From Saprospiraceae bacterium (GTDB lineage: Bacteria; Bacteroidota; Bacteroidia; Chitinophagales; Saprospiraceae): a DNA stretch of 33,470 nt. Position 1 is the stretch's first letter. Each line of letters opens with the position of its first letter. A model generated the notes under the pieces. That model had not been told where the DNA came from and made no database searches. It worked only from the letters and a program-made list of their open reading frames with translations. Shown here piece after piece: positions 1-7,674 of this stretch. The stretch is taken from positions 1-33,470 of the forward strand of contig JAJTER010000035.1 of NCBI GenBank assembly GCA_021299835.1, in the 5' to 3' direction. The position numbers were made by a program, and so were the translations under genes.

Positions 1-1
1 T

Positions 2-616
2 GTAAACGTTGCCCGCGAAAAACAAATTAGAGCTATGCAATTCTTCGATCGCCAGTTGTTTACCACTCCTTATTGGATGATTAACAACGATATTCTTGGC
101 AAAATTGAAGGATCTGGTACAATGGACAGAATAAGATCTCTTCAAACTTCCACGCTGAGCGCACTTTTTGCCCAGGATAGAATGAAAAGGTTGTCTGAAC
201 AGGCAGCATTACAAGGCAAAAAAGCATACAGCTTAAGTGACCTGTTTGTCGATAGTAAAAAAATGATTTTCAGAGAGTTAGACTTACATACTGTACCTGA
301 TCCTTATAGAAGAAATCTCCACAGAGCATTTCTTGATAAGTTGGCAAGCCTTCTTACTATGGATAATATGGATGTTTCACAATCTGATATAAGTTCATTG
401 GCAAGACTAACTGTTAGTCAGGTAAAAATGGCTGCAACGAGAGAATCTGCTACAGCAGCTGATGCAGCAACAAAAGCGCACTATTTAGACTTAGCACAAC
501 GTGCTAGCTTAATTTTAAGCGGTGAATATCCTAAACCAGCTTCTCCTCTTATTGGAAGAATGCCTTCATTTGAATTACAAATGAAAGGTTGCTGGGATAA
601 TTCCTTAGAGGAATAA
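2..616 (+). CDS. Zinc-dependent metalloprotease (DUF4953-like), C-terminal part
   Basis: The reading frame is open from base 2, so this is the 3' end of a longer gene that begins outside the window; the first Met, at base 35, is internal. The visible ~204 residues resemble the C-terminal helical tail of the large exported zinc metalloproteases of Bacteroidota (DUF5117/DUF4953 type). Supporting features are a TPYWM segment, a helix ending SLSDLFVDSKKMIF, the stretch DPYRRNLHRAFLDKLASLL and a final run of alternating helices. The HExxH zinc site would lie upstream and is not visible, so catalytic activity cannot be judged. A strong hairpin terminator follows the stop by about 15 bases. The family call rests on remembered similarity of the tail only. 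Confidence 0.72.
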   Translation, partial: VNVAREKQIRAMQFFDRQLFTTPYWMINNDILGKIEGSGTMDRIRSLQTSTLSALFAQDRMKRLSEQAALQGKKAYSLSDLFVDSKKMIFRELDLHTVPDPYRRNLHRAFLDKLASLLTMDNMDVSQSDISSLARLTVSQVKMAATRESATAADAATKAHYLDLAQRASLILSGEYPKPASPLIGRMPSFELQMKGCWDNSLEE

Positions 617-631
617 GTTTTTCAATCTAAG

Positions 632-667
632 AAAAGCCCATTTGATTATGTTCAAATGGGCTTTTTT
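632..667. terminator. Bidirectional intrinsic terminator between convergent genes
   Basis: A perfect 14-bp inverted repeat (632-645 and 652-665) encloses a 6-base loop. The stem contains GCCC/GGGC and ends in T6 on the plus strand; the left arm starts with A4, giving a short T run on the minus strand. It lies between the stop of the metalloprotease (616) and the stop of the TetR gene (670), so it can serve both. Confidence 0.88.
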
Positions 668-669
668 AT

Positions 670-1284
670 TTAAAACTTAGCTCTTCCCTTTATTTCTTTG
701 AATTTTTCCATTCCTAGGGGGGTAAAGTGTGGCGTAAATATCTGCCAGATAATAGCTAAAAATTCTTCCTTGCTTAAAGCATATTCCGTTTCCCGTAGTA
801 AAGTATCTTGTACAGACCAACTTGCCAGCAATAACCACATTTTAACAGCAATTCGCTTGTGATTGTGATCGCTTGAATTTTCATGGCAAATACCCTGTTG
901 AGCCCAAACAGAAAGTTGATTAATCATGTCCTCTATTCTTGAACCCACCAATGTTTTTCTTAATCTTGCAAATTCCGGATAATGGGAAATAAACAAATGA
1001 ATATCTCTGGTAATAAATCCATACTTTTCCTGAACCATAGGCACTCTTTCAAAAACAGAATGCAAGTCGCTTAAATCAAAGGGAATCCGGGGAAGATGAC
1101 TAATTTCCAACATCATCTGATGATTAAGTTCTTCCATTAAATCGTTCCAGCGAGGAAAATAATAGGTAACATTTCCAACGCTCATATCAAGGGCGTCGGC
1201 TATCTCTCGCATACTTACATTCGGAATACCCTTCTCATTTAATAAATCTATAGCCTTATAAATTATTCTTTCCCGGGTTTTCAT
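670..1284 (-). CDS. TetR/AcrR family transcriptional regulator
   Basis: A 204-residue protein with an N-terminal TetR helix-turn-helix at residues ~1-50. The pattern is RERIIYKAIDLLNEKG, then SMREIADALDMSVGNVTYYF, where the recognition helix ends in the typical G-x-x-x-Y-Y-F. The rest is the all-helical ligand/dimer domain, with no recognisable ligand signature. It is divergently transcribed from the PLP decarboxylase, 70 bases away, and TetR proteins commonly repress such a divergent neighbour, so it may control that decarboxylase operon and itself. A 14-base imperfect palindrome in the shared intergenic region is a candidate operator. The family is clear; the target is inferred from position only. 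Confidence 0.9.
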   Translation of the reverse strand: MKTRERIIYKAIDLLNEKGIPNVSMREIADALDMSVGNVTYYFPRWNDLMEELNHQMMLEISHLPRIPFDLSDLHSVFERVPMVQEKYGFITRDIHLFISHYPEFARLRKTLVGSRIEDMINQLSVWAQQGICHENSSDHNHKRIAVKMWLLLASWSVQDTLLRETEYALSKEEFLAIIWQIFTPHFTPLGMEKFKEIKGRAKF

Positions 1285-1299
1285 TCTAAAAGTTGAATA

Positions 1300-1313
1300 G
1301 CAAAAACGTTTGC
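1300..1313. promoter_or_regulatory. Candidate TetR operator (palindrome)
   Basis: GCAAA-AACG-TTTGC is an inverted repeat with 5-base arms and a 4-base spacer, in the 70-bp region between the divergent tetR-like gene and the decarboxylase. It lies just upstream of the decarboxylase -7 box, where bound repressor would block RNA polymerase. This is inference: the repeat is short and could occur by chance. Confidence 0.3.
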
Positions 1314-1324
1314 ACGAAATTACT

Positions 1325-1332
1325 TAATTTTG
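1325..1332 (+). promoter_or_regulatory. Bacteroidota-type -7 promoter box (TAnnTTTG) for the decarboxylase operon
   Basis: TAATTTTG matches the Bacteroidota sigma consensus TAnnTTTG and ends 22 bases before the ATG at 1355. No TTG is found at the usual ~19-base spacing upstream, so the -33 element is poor. Confidence 0.5.
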
Positions 1333-1354
1333 CGACATCAAAAAATAAAATTCG

Positions 1355-2806
1355 ATGAACGAAACGTTAGATCCTTCTAATTGGGATGAAATGAGGCAGT
1401 TAGGACACCTTATGGTAGATGATATGATTTCGTATTTATCGACCATAAGAGATCAACCCGTTTGGCGCCCAATCCCCGACGAAGTCAAAGACACTTTTAG
1501 TACCAGCATACCACATAATCCAACAAATTCTTTAGCCGTTTACGAGGATTTTAAAAAAAATATACTTCCCTATAATAAAGGAAATGTGCATCCCCGCTTT
1601 TTTGCTTTCGTTCAAGGAACGGGTACCCCAATGGGTGTTTTTGCAGAAATGCTGGCCGCAGCCATGAATCCCAATCTCGCTATTGGTGAACATGCTGCCA
1701 TGTACGTGGAAGGCCAGGTTTTAGATTGGTTCAAGGAATTTCTCGGCTATCCGGCCGATGCTTCAGGTATTTTATTGAGCGGTGGTTCCATGGCAAATTT
1801 TACCGCCTTAAATGTGGCCCGAAACAATATTTTGCCAGAAAAAATCAGAAAATCAGGTTTGCATGCCGCTGAAAAACAACTTGTTGCTTACTGCTCAACA
1901 GAATCTCATAGCTGTATTCAAAAATCTATCGAGGCCTTGGGAATTGGAACAGAAAACCTTCGGAAAATTCCCGTTAATGAAGCCTTTCAAATAGATATCC
2001 CTGCCTTAAAAAGACAAATACAAATAGATAAAGAAAATAATTTCTTACCATTTTGTATCGTCGGTAATGCTGGAACAGTGAACACCGGTGCCATAGATCC
2101 TCTGGAAGAGTTACTCGCTATTTGTAAAATTGAAAAAATATGGTTTCATGTGGACGGTGCCTTTGGTGCTTTAGCTAAAGTGGTTACCTCTCTATCTGCC
2201 GCTTTAAAACCTATCGAGGAAGCTGATTCCGTAGCATTCGATCTTCATAAATGGATGTATATGCCCTATGAAGCTGGTTGTGTTTTAATAAAAAATAAAA
2301 AAGCACACAGAGATACCTTTGCTTTAAATCCTTCCTATTTACATTCAGATCCAGGCGGTTTAGCCGGAGGGCCGGAACCATTTAATAATTTCGGTATTGA
2401 ACTTTCCAGAGGATTTAAGGCTTTAAAAGTATGGATGAGCATAAAAGAACTTGGAAGCCTCGCATACATAAGAATGATTGAAAAAAATTGTCTGCAATGT
2501 CAATATCTGGGGTCTCTAATTAGTAGTCACCCACCTTTAGAGTTAATGACCCCTGTGTCTATGAATATTGTATGCTACCGATTTCATTTTCCAACAGATG
2601 ATTTAGCTGTGCAAAATAAAAATAATAATAAATTACTCCTCGAATTACAAAATCAAGGCATTGCAGCCCCTTCTTCGACTATTCTGAACGGCCATTTTGT
2701 TATACGAGTGGCTAATGTGAACCAGAGAAGTCAACAAATTGATTTTGATATTTTAGTAAGGGAATCTTTGAGAATTGGACATGAAATATCCAATAATTTA
2801 CTCTAA
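1355..2806 (+). CDS. PLP-dependent group II amino acid decarboxylase
   Basis: A 483-residue soluble enzyme of the aromatic-L-amino-acid/glutamate/tyrosine decarboxylase fold, expected to remove CO2 from an amino acid to give an amine. Visible landmarks are NVHPRFFAFVQG near 77-88, the cofactor-phosphate loop SGGSMANF (142-149), the ring-stacking His in TESHSCIQKS (His185), HVDGAFG (265-271) with the Asp that pairs with the pyridine nitrogen, and the Schiff-base Lys299 in FDLHKW. Length and motif order are those of complete enzymes, so it looks active. Substrate cannot be read from sequence; aromatic amino acids are plausible. A TetR regulator is divergent from it, and mnmA follows by 14 bases, suggesting co-transcription. 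Confidence 0.92.
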   Translation: MNETLDPSNWDEMRQLGHLMVDDMISYLSTIRDQPVWRPIPDEVKDTFSTSIPHNPTNSLAVYEDFKKNILPYNKGNVHPRFFAFVQGTGTPMGVFAEMLAAAMNPNLAIGEHAAMYVEGQVLDWFKEFLGYPADASGILLSGGSMANFTALNVARNNILPEKIRKSGLHAAEKQLVAYCSTESHSCIQKSIEALGIGTENLRKIPVNEAFQIDIPALKRQIQIDKENNFLPFCIVGNAGTVNTGAIDPLEELLAICKIEKIWFHVDGAFGALAKVVTSLSAALKPIEEADSVAFDLHKWMYMPYEAGCVLIKNKKAHRDTFALNPSYLHSDPGGLAGGPEPFNNFGIELSRGFKALKVWMSIKELGSLAYIRMIEKNCLQCQYLGSLISSHPPLELMTPVSMNIVCYRFHFPTDDLAVQNKNNNKLLLELQNQGIAAPSSTILNGHFVIRVANVNQRSQQIDFDILVRESLRIGHEISNNLL

Positions 2807-2820
2807 ATAATCGTGGAATT

Positions 2821-3939
2821 ATGAGCAAAATGGGAAAAGTTTTAGTGGCAATGAGTGGAGGCATCGATAGTACGGTAACTGCCATTTTATTACACGAAAT
2901 GGGGTATGAGGTTGTTGGAATTACTATGAAAACATGGGATTATGCGCAGTCGGGCGGTAGTAAAAAGGAAACAGGGTGTTGTAGTCTCGATTCAATAAAC
3001 GATGCCAGGCAAGTGGCCGTTGATATGGGTTTCCATCATTTTATCCTGGATATTAGAGATGAATTTGGCGATTATGTTATTGATAATTTCGTGGACGAAT
3101 ACATGGCTGGAAGAACGCCCAATCCCTGTGTTTTGTGTAATACTCACATAAAGTGGAATGCATTGCTCAAAAGGGCCAAAGCCCTTGATTGTGAAACCAT
3201 TGCAACGGGACACTATGCGAAAATCAATAAAAAGGATGACCGATACTATATCTCTAAAAGCAAAGATGAAAATAAAGATCAATCTTATGTTTTATGGGGC
3301 TTAACTCAGTCTGCCCTGGCAATGAGCCAATTTCCATTAGGCGATTTAACAAAGCCGGAAGTAAGACAACTTGCTCACGATGCCGGATATACCGATTTAG
3401 CAAAAAAAGGGGAAAGCTATGAAATCTGTTTTGTCCCCGATAATGACTATCGCAATTTCCTTAGAAGAAAAGTGGACGGACTGGATGATTTGGTGAAAGG
3501 CGGACATTTTGTAGATAAAACAGGTAAAATATTAGGTAAACATGAAGGATATCCATTTTTTACCATAGGTCAAAGAAAAGGCCTGGGTATGGCCTTTGGA
3601 CAACCTATGTTTGTCTCAGAAATACGTCCCAATGAAAACGAGGTAGTTCTTGGCCCCGTTGAAGAATTGACAAGAAATGGATTAAAAGTCAGGCAACCAA
3701 ATCTTCAAAAATATGCTTCAATTTCTCCAGATCTGGAAGTTATTACAAAAGTAAGATATAAAGATGCCGGTACCCTGGGAATTCTAAACTGGACCGATGA
3801 GCAATTGCTAGGCATCGAATTTTTAGCCCCGGTAAATGGCATTGCCCCCGGACAATCTGCCGTTTTTTATGAAGGTGACGATGTCGTAGGGGGAGGAATT
3901 ATTCACAGTAGTTATTTACCAAAATTGGATGTACAATGA
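2821..3939 (+). CDS. mnmA: tRNA-specific 2-thiouridylase MnmA
   Basis: A cytosolic enzyme that adenylates and thiolates U34 in the wobble position of Lys, Glu and Gln tRNAs. The 372-residue protein has the N-type ATP pyrophosphatase PP-loop SGGIDS (12-17), the catalytic Cys103 in NPCVLCN and the persulfide-accepting Cys203 in YEICFVPDNDY, equivalent to the two active cysteines of the E. coli enzyme. The GHYAKI segment and the C-terminal beta-barrel TIGQRKGLG region are also present, so it is full length. It sits 14 bases after the decarboxylase stop, and its own stop overlaps the rimM start as ATGA, indicating coupled translation with the ribosome-maturation gene. Confidence 0.97.
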   Translation: MSKMGKVLVAMSGGIDSTVTAILLHEMGYEVVGITMKTWDYAQSGGSKKETGCCSLDSINDARQVAVDMGFHHFILDIRDEFGDYVIDNFVDEYMAGRTPNPCVLCNTHIKWNALLKRAKALDCETIATGHYAKINKKDDRYYISKSKDENKDQSYVLWGLTQSALAMSQFPLGDLTKPEVRQLAHDAGYTDLAKKGESYEICFVPDNDYRNFLRRKVDGLDDLVKGGHFVDKTGKILGKHEGYPFFTIGQRKGLGMAFGQPMFVSEIRPNENEVVLGPVEELTRNGLKVRQPNLQKYASISPDLEVITKVRYKDAGTLGILNWTDEQLLGIEFLAPVNGIAPGQSAVFYEGDDVVGGGIIHSSYLPKLDVQ

Positions 3940-4451
3940 TTGAAATAGGAAAATGTGGAAAACCGCACGGGCTAAACGGTACGTTAAAATGCCAGATTGA
4001 TGAAAGATACCTGGATGATGTGCTTCAGGCAAAGGCCATATTTATTGGCGTAGGCGCTAACCCAATTCCCTATTTTATTGAATCAGCGAGAGAGGGTAAT
4101 AGCTTTTTAGTAAAATTAGAAGATGTTAATTCTAAAGAAGATGCGGAGACCTTAGCCCATAAACCTATTTTCCTGAGAGAAGAAGATTTGATGGAACATG
4201 AGGAAGAGGAGGAAGACGAATTCAGCGACGATCGGTATGAAAAATGGATTGGGTACACCATTATTGATGAAGAAATGGGCCTAATAGGAAAAATAGAACA
4301 AATATTGAGTTTGCCAGGGCATTTTACTGCCTTAATAATGCATGACGAAAAAGAAGTGCTTATTCCACTTCATGAAAGCCTGATCGTAAGAATTAATAAA
4401 GAAAAAAAAGAATTAGTTTTTAACTTACCATCAGGCTTATTAAACCTTTAA
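3936..4451 (+). CDS. rimM: 16S rRNA processing protein RimM
   Basis: A 171-residue ribosome-maturation factor that binds S19 and helps assemble the 30S head. The N-terminal RimM barrel begins IEIGKCGKPHGLNGTLKC and the C-terminal PRC-barrel includes IGKIEQILSLPGH and ends LPSGLLNL, both typical. Between the domains is a strongly acidic linker (residues ~87-100, mostly Glu/Asp). The start overlaps the mnmA stop by four bases (ATGA), so it is probably translated by coupling. It converges on the amidohydrolase gene with only five bases between stops and no visible terminator hairpin. Confidence 0.95.
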   Translation: MIEIGKCGKPHGLNGTLKCQIDERYLDDVLQAKAIFIGVGANPIPYFIESAREGNSFLVKLEDVNSKEDAETLAHKPIFLREEDLMEHEEEEEDEFSDDRYEKWIGYTIIDEEMGLIGKIEQILSLPGHFTALIMHDEKEVLIPLHESLIVRINKEKKELVFNLPSGLLNL

Positions 4452-4456
4452 TTCAT

Positions 4457-6040
4457 TTATTTTTTCGAATCACCTGGTTGTTTTATTTCATAATCTTCTT
4501 TTTCCTTTGCTTCTTTAACCATTTTCTTAACATCGTCGAGAAGTTTCTTTGCATCATAGATAATACCGTCCTTGATAGTATATCTCACGCCACCTACTCT
4601 GATAATTTCATTATTATCATTTAATTTTATGGCACCCATGCCATAAAGAACTTGTAGATTTTCCAGTGGATTTTCGTCAACAATCAACATATCGGCGAAC
4701 TTACCTACTTCTATGCTACCCAATTTATCGGCAACACCTAAGGCCTCTGCCCCATTTAAAGTAGCAGAACGAATGATTTCGAGAGGATGAAAGCCAGCTT
4801 CTCTCAATAATTCCAACTCTCTAATAAAAGCGAAACCATAGAGTTGAAAAATAAAACCTGAATCAGAACCGGCTGTTACGCGCCCTCCTCTATTCTTAAA
4901 TTCCTGTAAAAAGGTCATCCATAATTTATAATTTTCTTTCCAGGCGACCTCTTGTTCTGTTCCCCAGCTATGCCAGTAGGAACCGTGAGAAATTCTGCTC
5001 GGCAAATAAAATCGCCAAAGAGAAGGAAGTGTGTATTCCTCATGCCATTCTGCACGACGCGCGCGCATTAAATCTCTGTTTGCCTCATAAATATTAAAGG
5101 TAGGATCTATGGTAAAATCCAGGGCAATAAGTTCATCCATCACTTTGTTCCAATGATCAGAAAAGGGGGCTGCCGCTTGTTTCCAAAGATTTCCAGCTCC
5201 TTCAAAACGATGTTGTTCGTTCTGATAATTATAATTTAGGGGATAATTCTGAACGGTTCTGTCATTAAATAAAGCTTCGGGCAGGCCATACCAATGTTCC
5301 ATAGTGGTCAAACCAGCCCTGGCCGATTTTAAAACATTCCAGCGAGCGACATCCATTTGTGCGTGATGACAAGCTGAACGCAATCCAATTCTTTTATTTT
5401 CCCTAAGCGCGGCATCCATAATTTCAGGTGCTGCACCAAAAAATTTAATACCGTCAGCTCCTTTGGCTGCATTATCATTCACCCATTCAATGGCTTGAGC
5501 AGGGGTGGTAATCGGATTTTTGGCACCTGAACCAAAAGCGTTATAAACAAACAATCGAGGCGCCGTAATCTCGTTAGTCAGGCTAAGTTTTTTATGTCTC
5601 AATGTCCAATCGAGACCATTTCCGGCGGCAGGATCGCGAACAGTAGTTATACCATGCCCCATCCATAGCTTAAAAACATATTCACCTCCAGCACCTTGAG
5701 CGGCCCCACCGCTGTGTCCGTGCATGTCAATCAAGCCAGGAAGTAAGAATTTACCCGTAGCGTCGAGTTCTCTTCCTCCTACCTTTAAGACCGGTCTGTT
5801 TTTCTCTGGAATGGGAACGCCAGGATAACCAACGACACTTACTTGCTTGATTAAATTATTTTCTACCACGATATCGACGGGGCCAATAGGCGGTGCCCCG
5901 TTACCGTTGATTAGGGTAACCCCTCTAATAATTAATTGATTATAAGGTCCCTCACCCTCTTTTACTTTCGGAGCGTCTGCAATCTGACCGGATAAAGAAA
6001 AGATTAGCGACGAAAAAATTATGCCTAATAAAAGCCTCAT
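4457..6040 (-). CDS. Exported amidohydrolase-family protein
   Basis: A 527-residue metal-dependent hydrolase of the imidazolonepropionase/prolidase-like amidohydrolase branch. A signal peptide at the start (MRLLLGIIFSSLIFSLSG) predicts export. The first barrel strand carries the HxH metal pair in GLIDMHGHSGG (His107, His109). Later come HHAQMD, TTMEHWYGLPE and TAGSDSGF, which supply the other expected metal ligands, and the C-terminal VGKFADMLIVDENPL closes the composite beta-sandwich. The frame stays open to an ATG at 6091, but a -7 box lies at 6078-6085, inside that extension, and the signal peptide starts at Met 6040, so 6040 is the better start. Substrate is unknown; dipeptides or cyclic amides are possible. 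Confidence 0.88.
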   Translation of the reverse strand: MRLLLGIIFSSLIFSLSGQIADAPKVKEGEGPYNQLIIRGVTLINGNGAPPIGPVDIVVENNLIKQVSVVGYPGVPIPEKNRPVLKVGGRELDATGKFLLPGLIDMHGHSGGAAQGAGGEYVFKLWMGHGITTVRDPAAGNGLDWTLRHKKLSLTNEITAPRLFVYNAFGSGAKNPITTPAQAIEWVNDNAAKGADGIKFFGAAPEIMDAALRENKRIGLRSACHHAQMDVARWNVLKSARAGLTTMEHWYGLPEALFNDRTVQNYPLNYNYQNEQHRFEGAGNLWKQAAAPFSDHWNKVMDELIALDFTIDPTFNIYEANRDLMRARRAEWHEEYTLPSLWRFYLPSRISHGSYWHSWGTEQEVAWKENYKLWMTFLQEFKNRGGRVTAGSDSGFIFQLYGFAFIRELELLREAGFHPLEIIRSATLNGAEALGVADKLGSIEVGKFADMLIVDENPLENLQVLYGMGAIKLNDNNEIIRVGGVRYTIKDGIIYDAKKLLDDVKKMVKEAKEKEDYEIKQPGDSKK

Positions 6041-6077
6041 GATTCTTTTTTTAAAATGAATTTCTATTCCTTTATTC

Positions 6078-6107
6078 CAAATATAACTCATTTTTTGGGT
6101 AATTCAA
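6078..6107 (-). promoter_or_regulatory. Promoter of the amidohydrolase gene (-33 TTG, -7 TATATTTG)
   Basis: Reading the minus strand, TTG (6107-6105) is followed after 19 bases by TATATTTG (6085-6078), a full match to the Bacteroidota consensus. The expected transcript starts near 6072, which fits translation from 6040 and not from 6091. Confidence 0.65.
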
Positions 6108-6123
6108 TTCCCCTTTTTTAAGT

Positions 6124-6131
6124 TATCTTTG
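6124..6131 (+). promoter_or_regulatory. -7 promoter box (TATCTTTG) for the LysE/RlpA pair
   Basis: A perfect TAnnTTTG match, 16 bases before the ATG at 6148. The nearest upstream TTTG (6094-6097) is spaced farther away than usual. Confidence 0.55.
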
Positions 6132-6147
6132 CAAATATTTTATTCTT

Positions 6148-6816
6148 ATGTATTTTAAATACACGTTAATTTTTTCAGTAACTTTTTTAACCAGTTTATT
6201 GGCATCCATTCCATTTGGACCAATAAATTTAAATGTGATTTACACAACCGTTCAAAAAAATAAAAAAGCAGGGTTAAGCTTTGCCGCTGCGGCTGCATTA
6301 ATAGAATTATTGCAATCATTTATTGCCATTCAGGTTAGTCCGGCCTATTTAGTTCCTTTCTTAGACCATCATCTGACCATTATATTCACCTCCACTTTTC
6401 TAATATTTTTTGGTATCTTTTTTATTTTCAAAAAGGAAAAAAACAAAAAAGTGGTTTTAGCTAACGAGAAAGAATATACTGGCTTTTTACAATTTTGTAG
6501 GGGAATGCTTATTGCCTTGTTGAATATACCAACCATAGCGTTTTGGATTGCCATGACAACCTATTTTAGATCTATAAATTTGTTTGATATTAAGGGAGAT
6601 ACACCTTATTATTTGATTATATGTTTTATTTCTGCTGCTGCACTGGGGAAATTAATAACCTTAAGCACCTACGCTTTATTAGCCAACAGATTTTTACCTC
6701 ACCTGGGAAAATTTAAAAAATTACTTCCTAAGTTGATAGGAATTTTGCTGATAATGATGGGTTTATTTCAAATGTTCCGATTATTTATTTTTGATTTAGC
6801 TGCTCAAATTAGTTAA
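6148..6816 (+). CDS. LysE-family membrane exporter
   Basis: A 222-residue integral membrane protein with about five to six hydrophobic segments. The N-terminal helix ends in ASIPFGPINLNVIYTTVQ, which matches the PGPxxL-type signature of the LysE/RhtB amino-acid exporter superfamily. A lysine-rich cytoplasmic loop (KKEKNKKVVLANEKE, ~93-107) separates the two halves. The expected role is efflux of an amino acid or related small molecule across the inner membrane; the substrate cannot be told. The next gene starts one base after the stop, so the two are probably one transcript. Confidence 0.8.
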   Translation: MYFKYTLIFSVTFLTSLLASIPFGPINLNVIYTTVQKNKKAGLSFAAAAALIELLQSFIAIQVSPAYLVPFLDHHLTIIFTSTFLIFFGIFFIFKKEKNKKVVLANEKEYTGFLQFCRGMLIALLNIPTIAFWIAMTTYFRSINLFDIKGDTPYYLIICFISAAALGKLITLSTYALLANRFLPHLGKFKKLLPKLIGILLIMMGLFQMFRLFIFDLAAQIS

Positions 6817-6817
6817 A

Positions 6818-7654
6818 ATGATTTTACAAAGATTAATCTTGCCAGGCTTGCTTTCATTCATAGGAACAGCTTTTCTTATGGGACAGGAGAAAGGATTTGC
6901 CATTAATTATAAAGAATCTGACGCGAGTAGGGTTACTTCTTCAAGTGAATTATACGATCCGTCCAAATTAACAGCGGCACATAATACCTTACCCTTCGGC
7001 ACTATGGTTAATGTAACCAGACTGGATAACGGTATGTCTGTAATAGTTAAAATAAATGATAGAGGGCCCTTCATACCAAACAGAATCTTAGCTATATCAA
7101 AAGCAGCTGCAGCCAAAATTGGATTAAAGAAATACGAAAAGGTAAATGTTCAATTAACGATTTTACCAAAAAAGGAAATTGCAGAACCTTTAGTTGAAAA
7201 ACCAGAAAAAAAACCGGATATTCCGTTTTACCAGCCGGGAAGTACCAAAACAGAAACAAAGGAAACAGAAGAATTGCAGCTACGGCTTACGCCTGTTGAA
7301 GGCACAAAAACACAACAAAACACTGGTACAGAAAGTAGTATTGTCTCGCCCCTTGTGAGCGAATCTCTCAAACCCGGCTTATATCAAATTCAATTGAACA
7401 GGCTGCCTGAAAAAGGCTTTGCCATTCAAGTAGGCTCATTTCAAAATGTTTCTGTGCTATGGAATGAAGTTTCAAAGTTACACAACGCATGGTTTAAACA
7501 GATTATGGTTCAATCGAAAGAAGGTATCAATGGATTGATACTCCACAAACTTTTATTGGGACCTTTTTCAACCAGAGAAAAAGCTAGTAGTTACAAAGAA
7601 AACTTAAAAGAAAAATATGGTATTGAGGGTTTCATCGTACCCCTTCAAGAATAA
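6818..7654 (+). CDS. RlpA-like septal lytic transglycosylase with SPOR domain
   Basis: A 278-residue exported protein. After an N-terminal hydrophobic signal segment comes a double-psi beta-barrel (~25-120) with the hallmark DRGPFIPNRILAISKAAA. Residues Glu44, Asp47 and His55 (in SSSELYD and TAAHNTLPFG) have the same 3- and 11-residue spacing as the catalytic Glu-Asp-His set known for Pseudomonas RlpA, so transglycosylase activity on denuded glycan strands is plausible. A Lys/Pro/Thr-rich linker (~125-185) leads to a C-terminal SPOR domain (~198-277: KGFAIQVGSF, LLGPFSTREKASSY) that would bind septal peptidoglycan. It lies one base downstream of the LysE-type gene. Confidence 0.87.
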   Translation: MILQRLILPGLLSFIGTAFLMGQEKGFAINYKESDASRVTSSSELYDPSKLTAAHNTLPFGTMVNVTRLDNGMSVIVKINDRGPFIPNRILAISKAAAAKIGLKKYEKVNVQLTILPKKEIAEPLVEKPEKKPDIPFYQPGSTKTETKETEELQLRLTPVEGTKTQQNTGTESSIVSPLVSESLKPGLYQIQLNRLPEKGFAIQVGSFQNVSVLWNEVSKLHNAWFKQIMVQSKEGINGLILHKLLLGPFSTREKASSYKENLKEKYGIEGFIVPLQE

Positions 7655-7674
7655 TATTTTTGAGCCTCAACGCT

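Noticed and set aside
2992-3282. 96-codon open frame on minus inside mnmA
   Set aside because: It is fully antisense to a well-conserved gene and its translation has no recognisable domain; it is a shadow frame. The same applies to the open frames antisense to the ABC-F, argS, glnS, pyrB and kinase genes.
6041-6091. Upstream in-frame start for the amidohydrolase
   Set aside because: The promoter -7 box lies inside the extension and the signal peptide begins at Met 6040.
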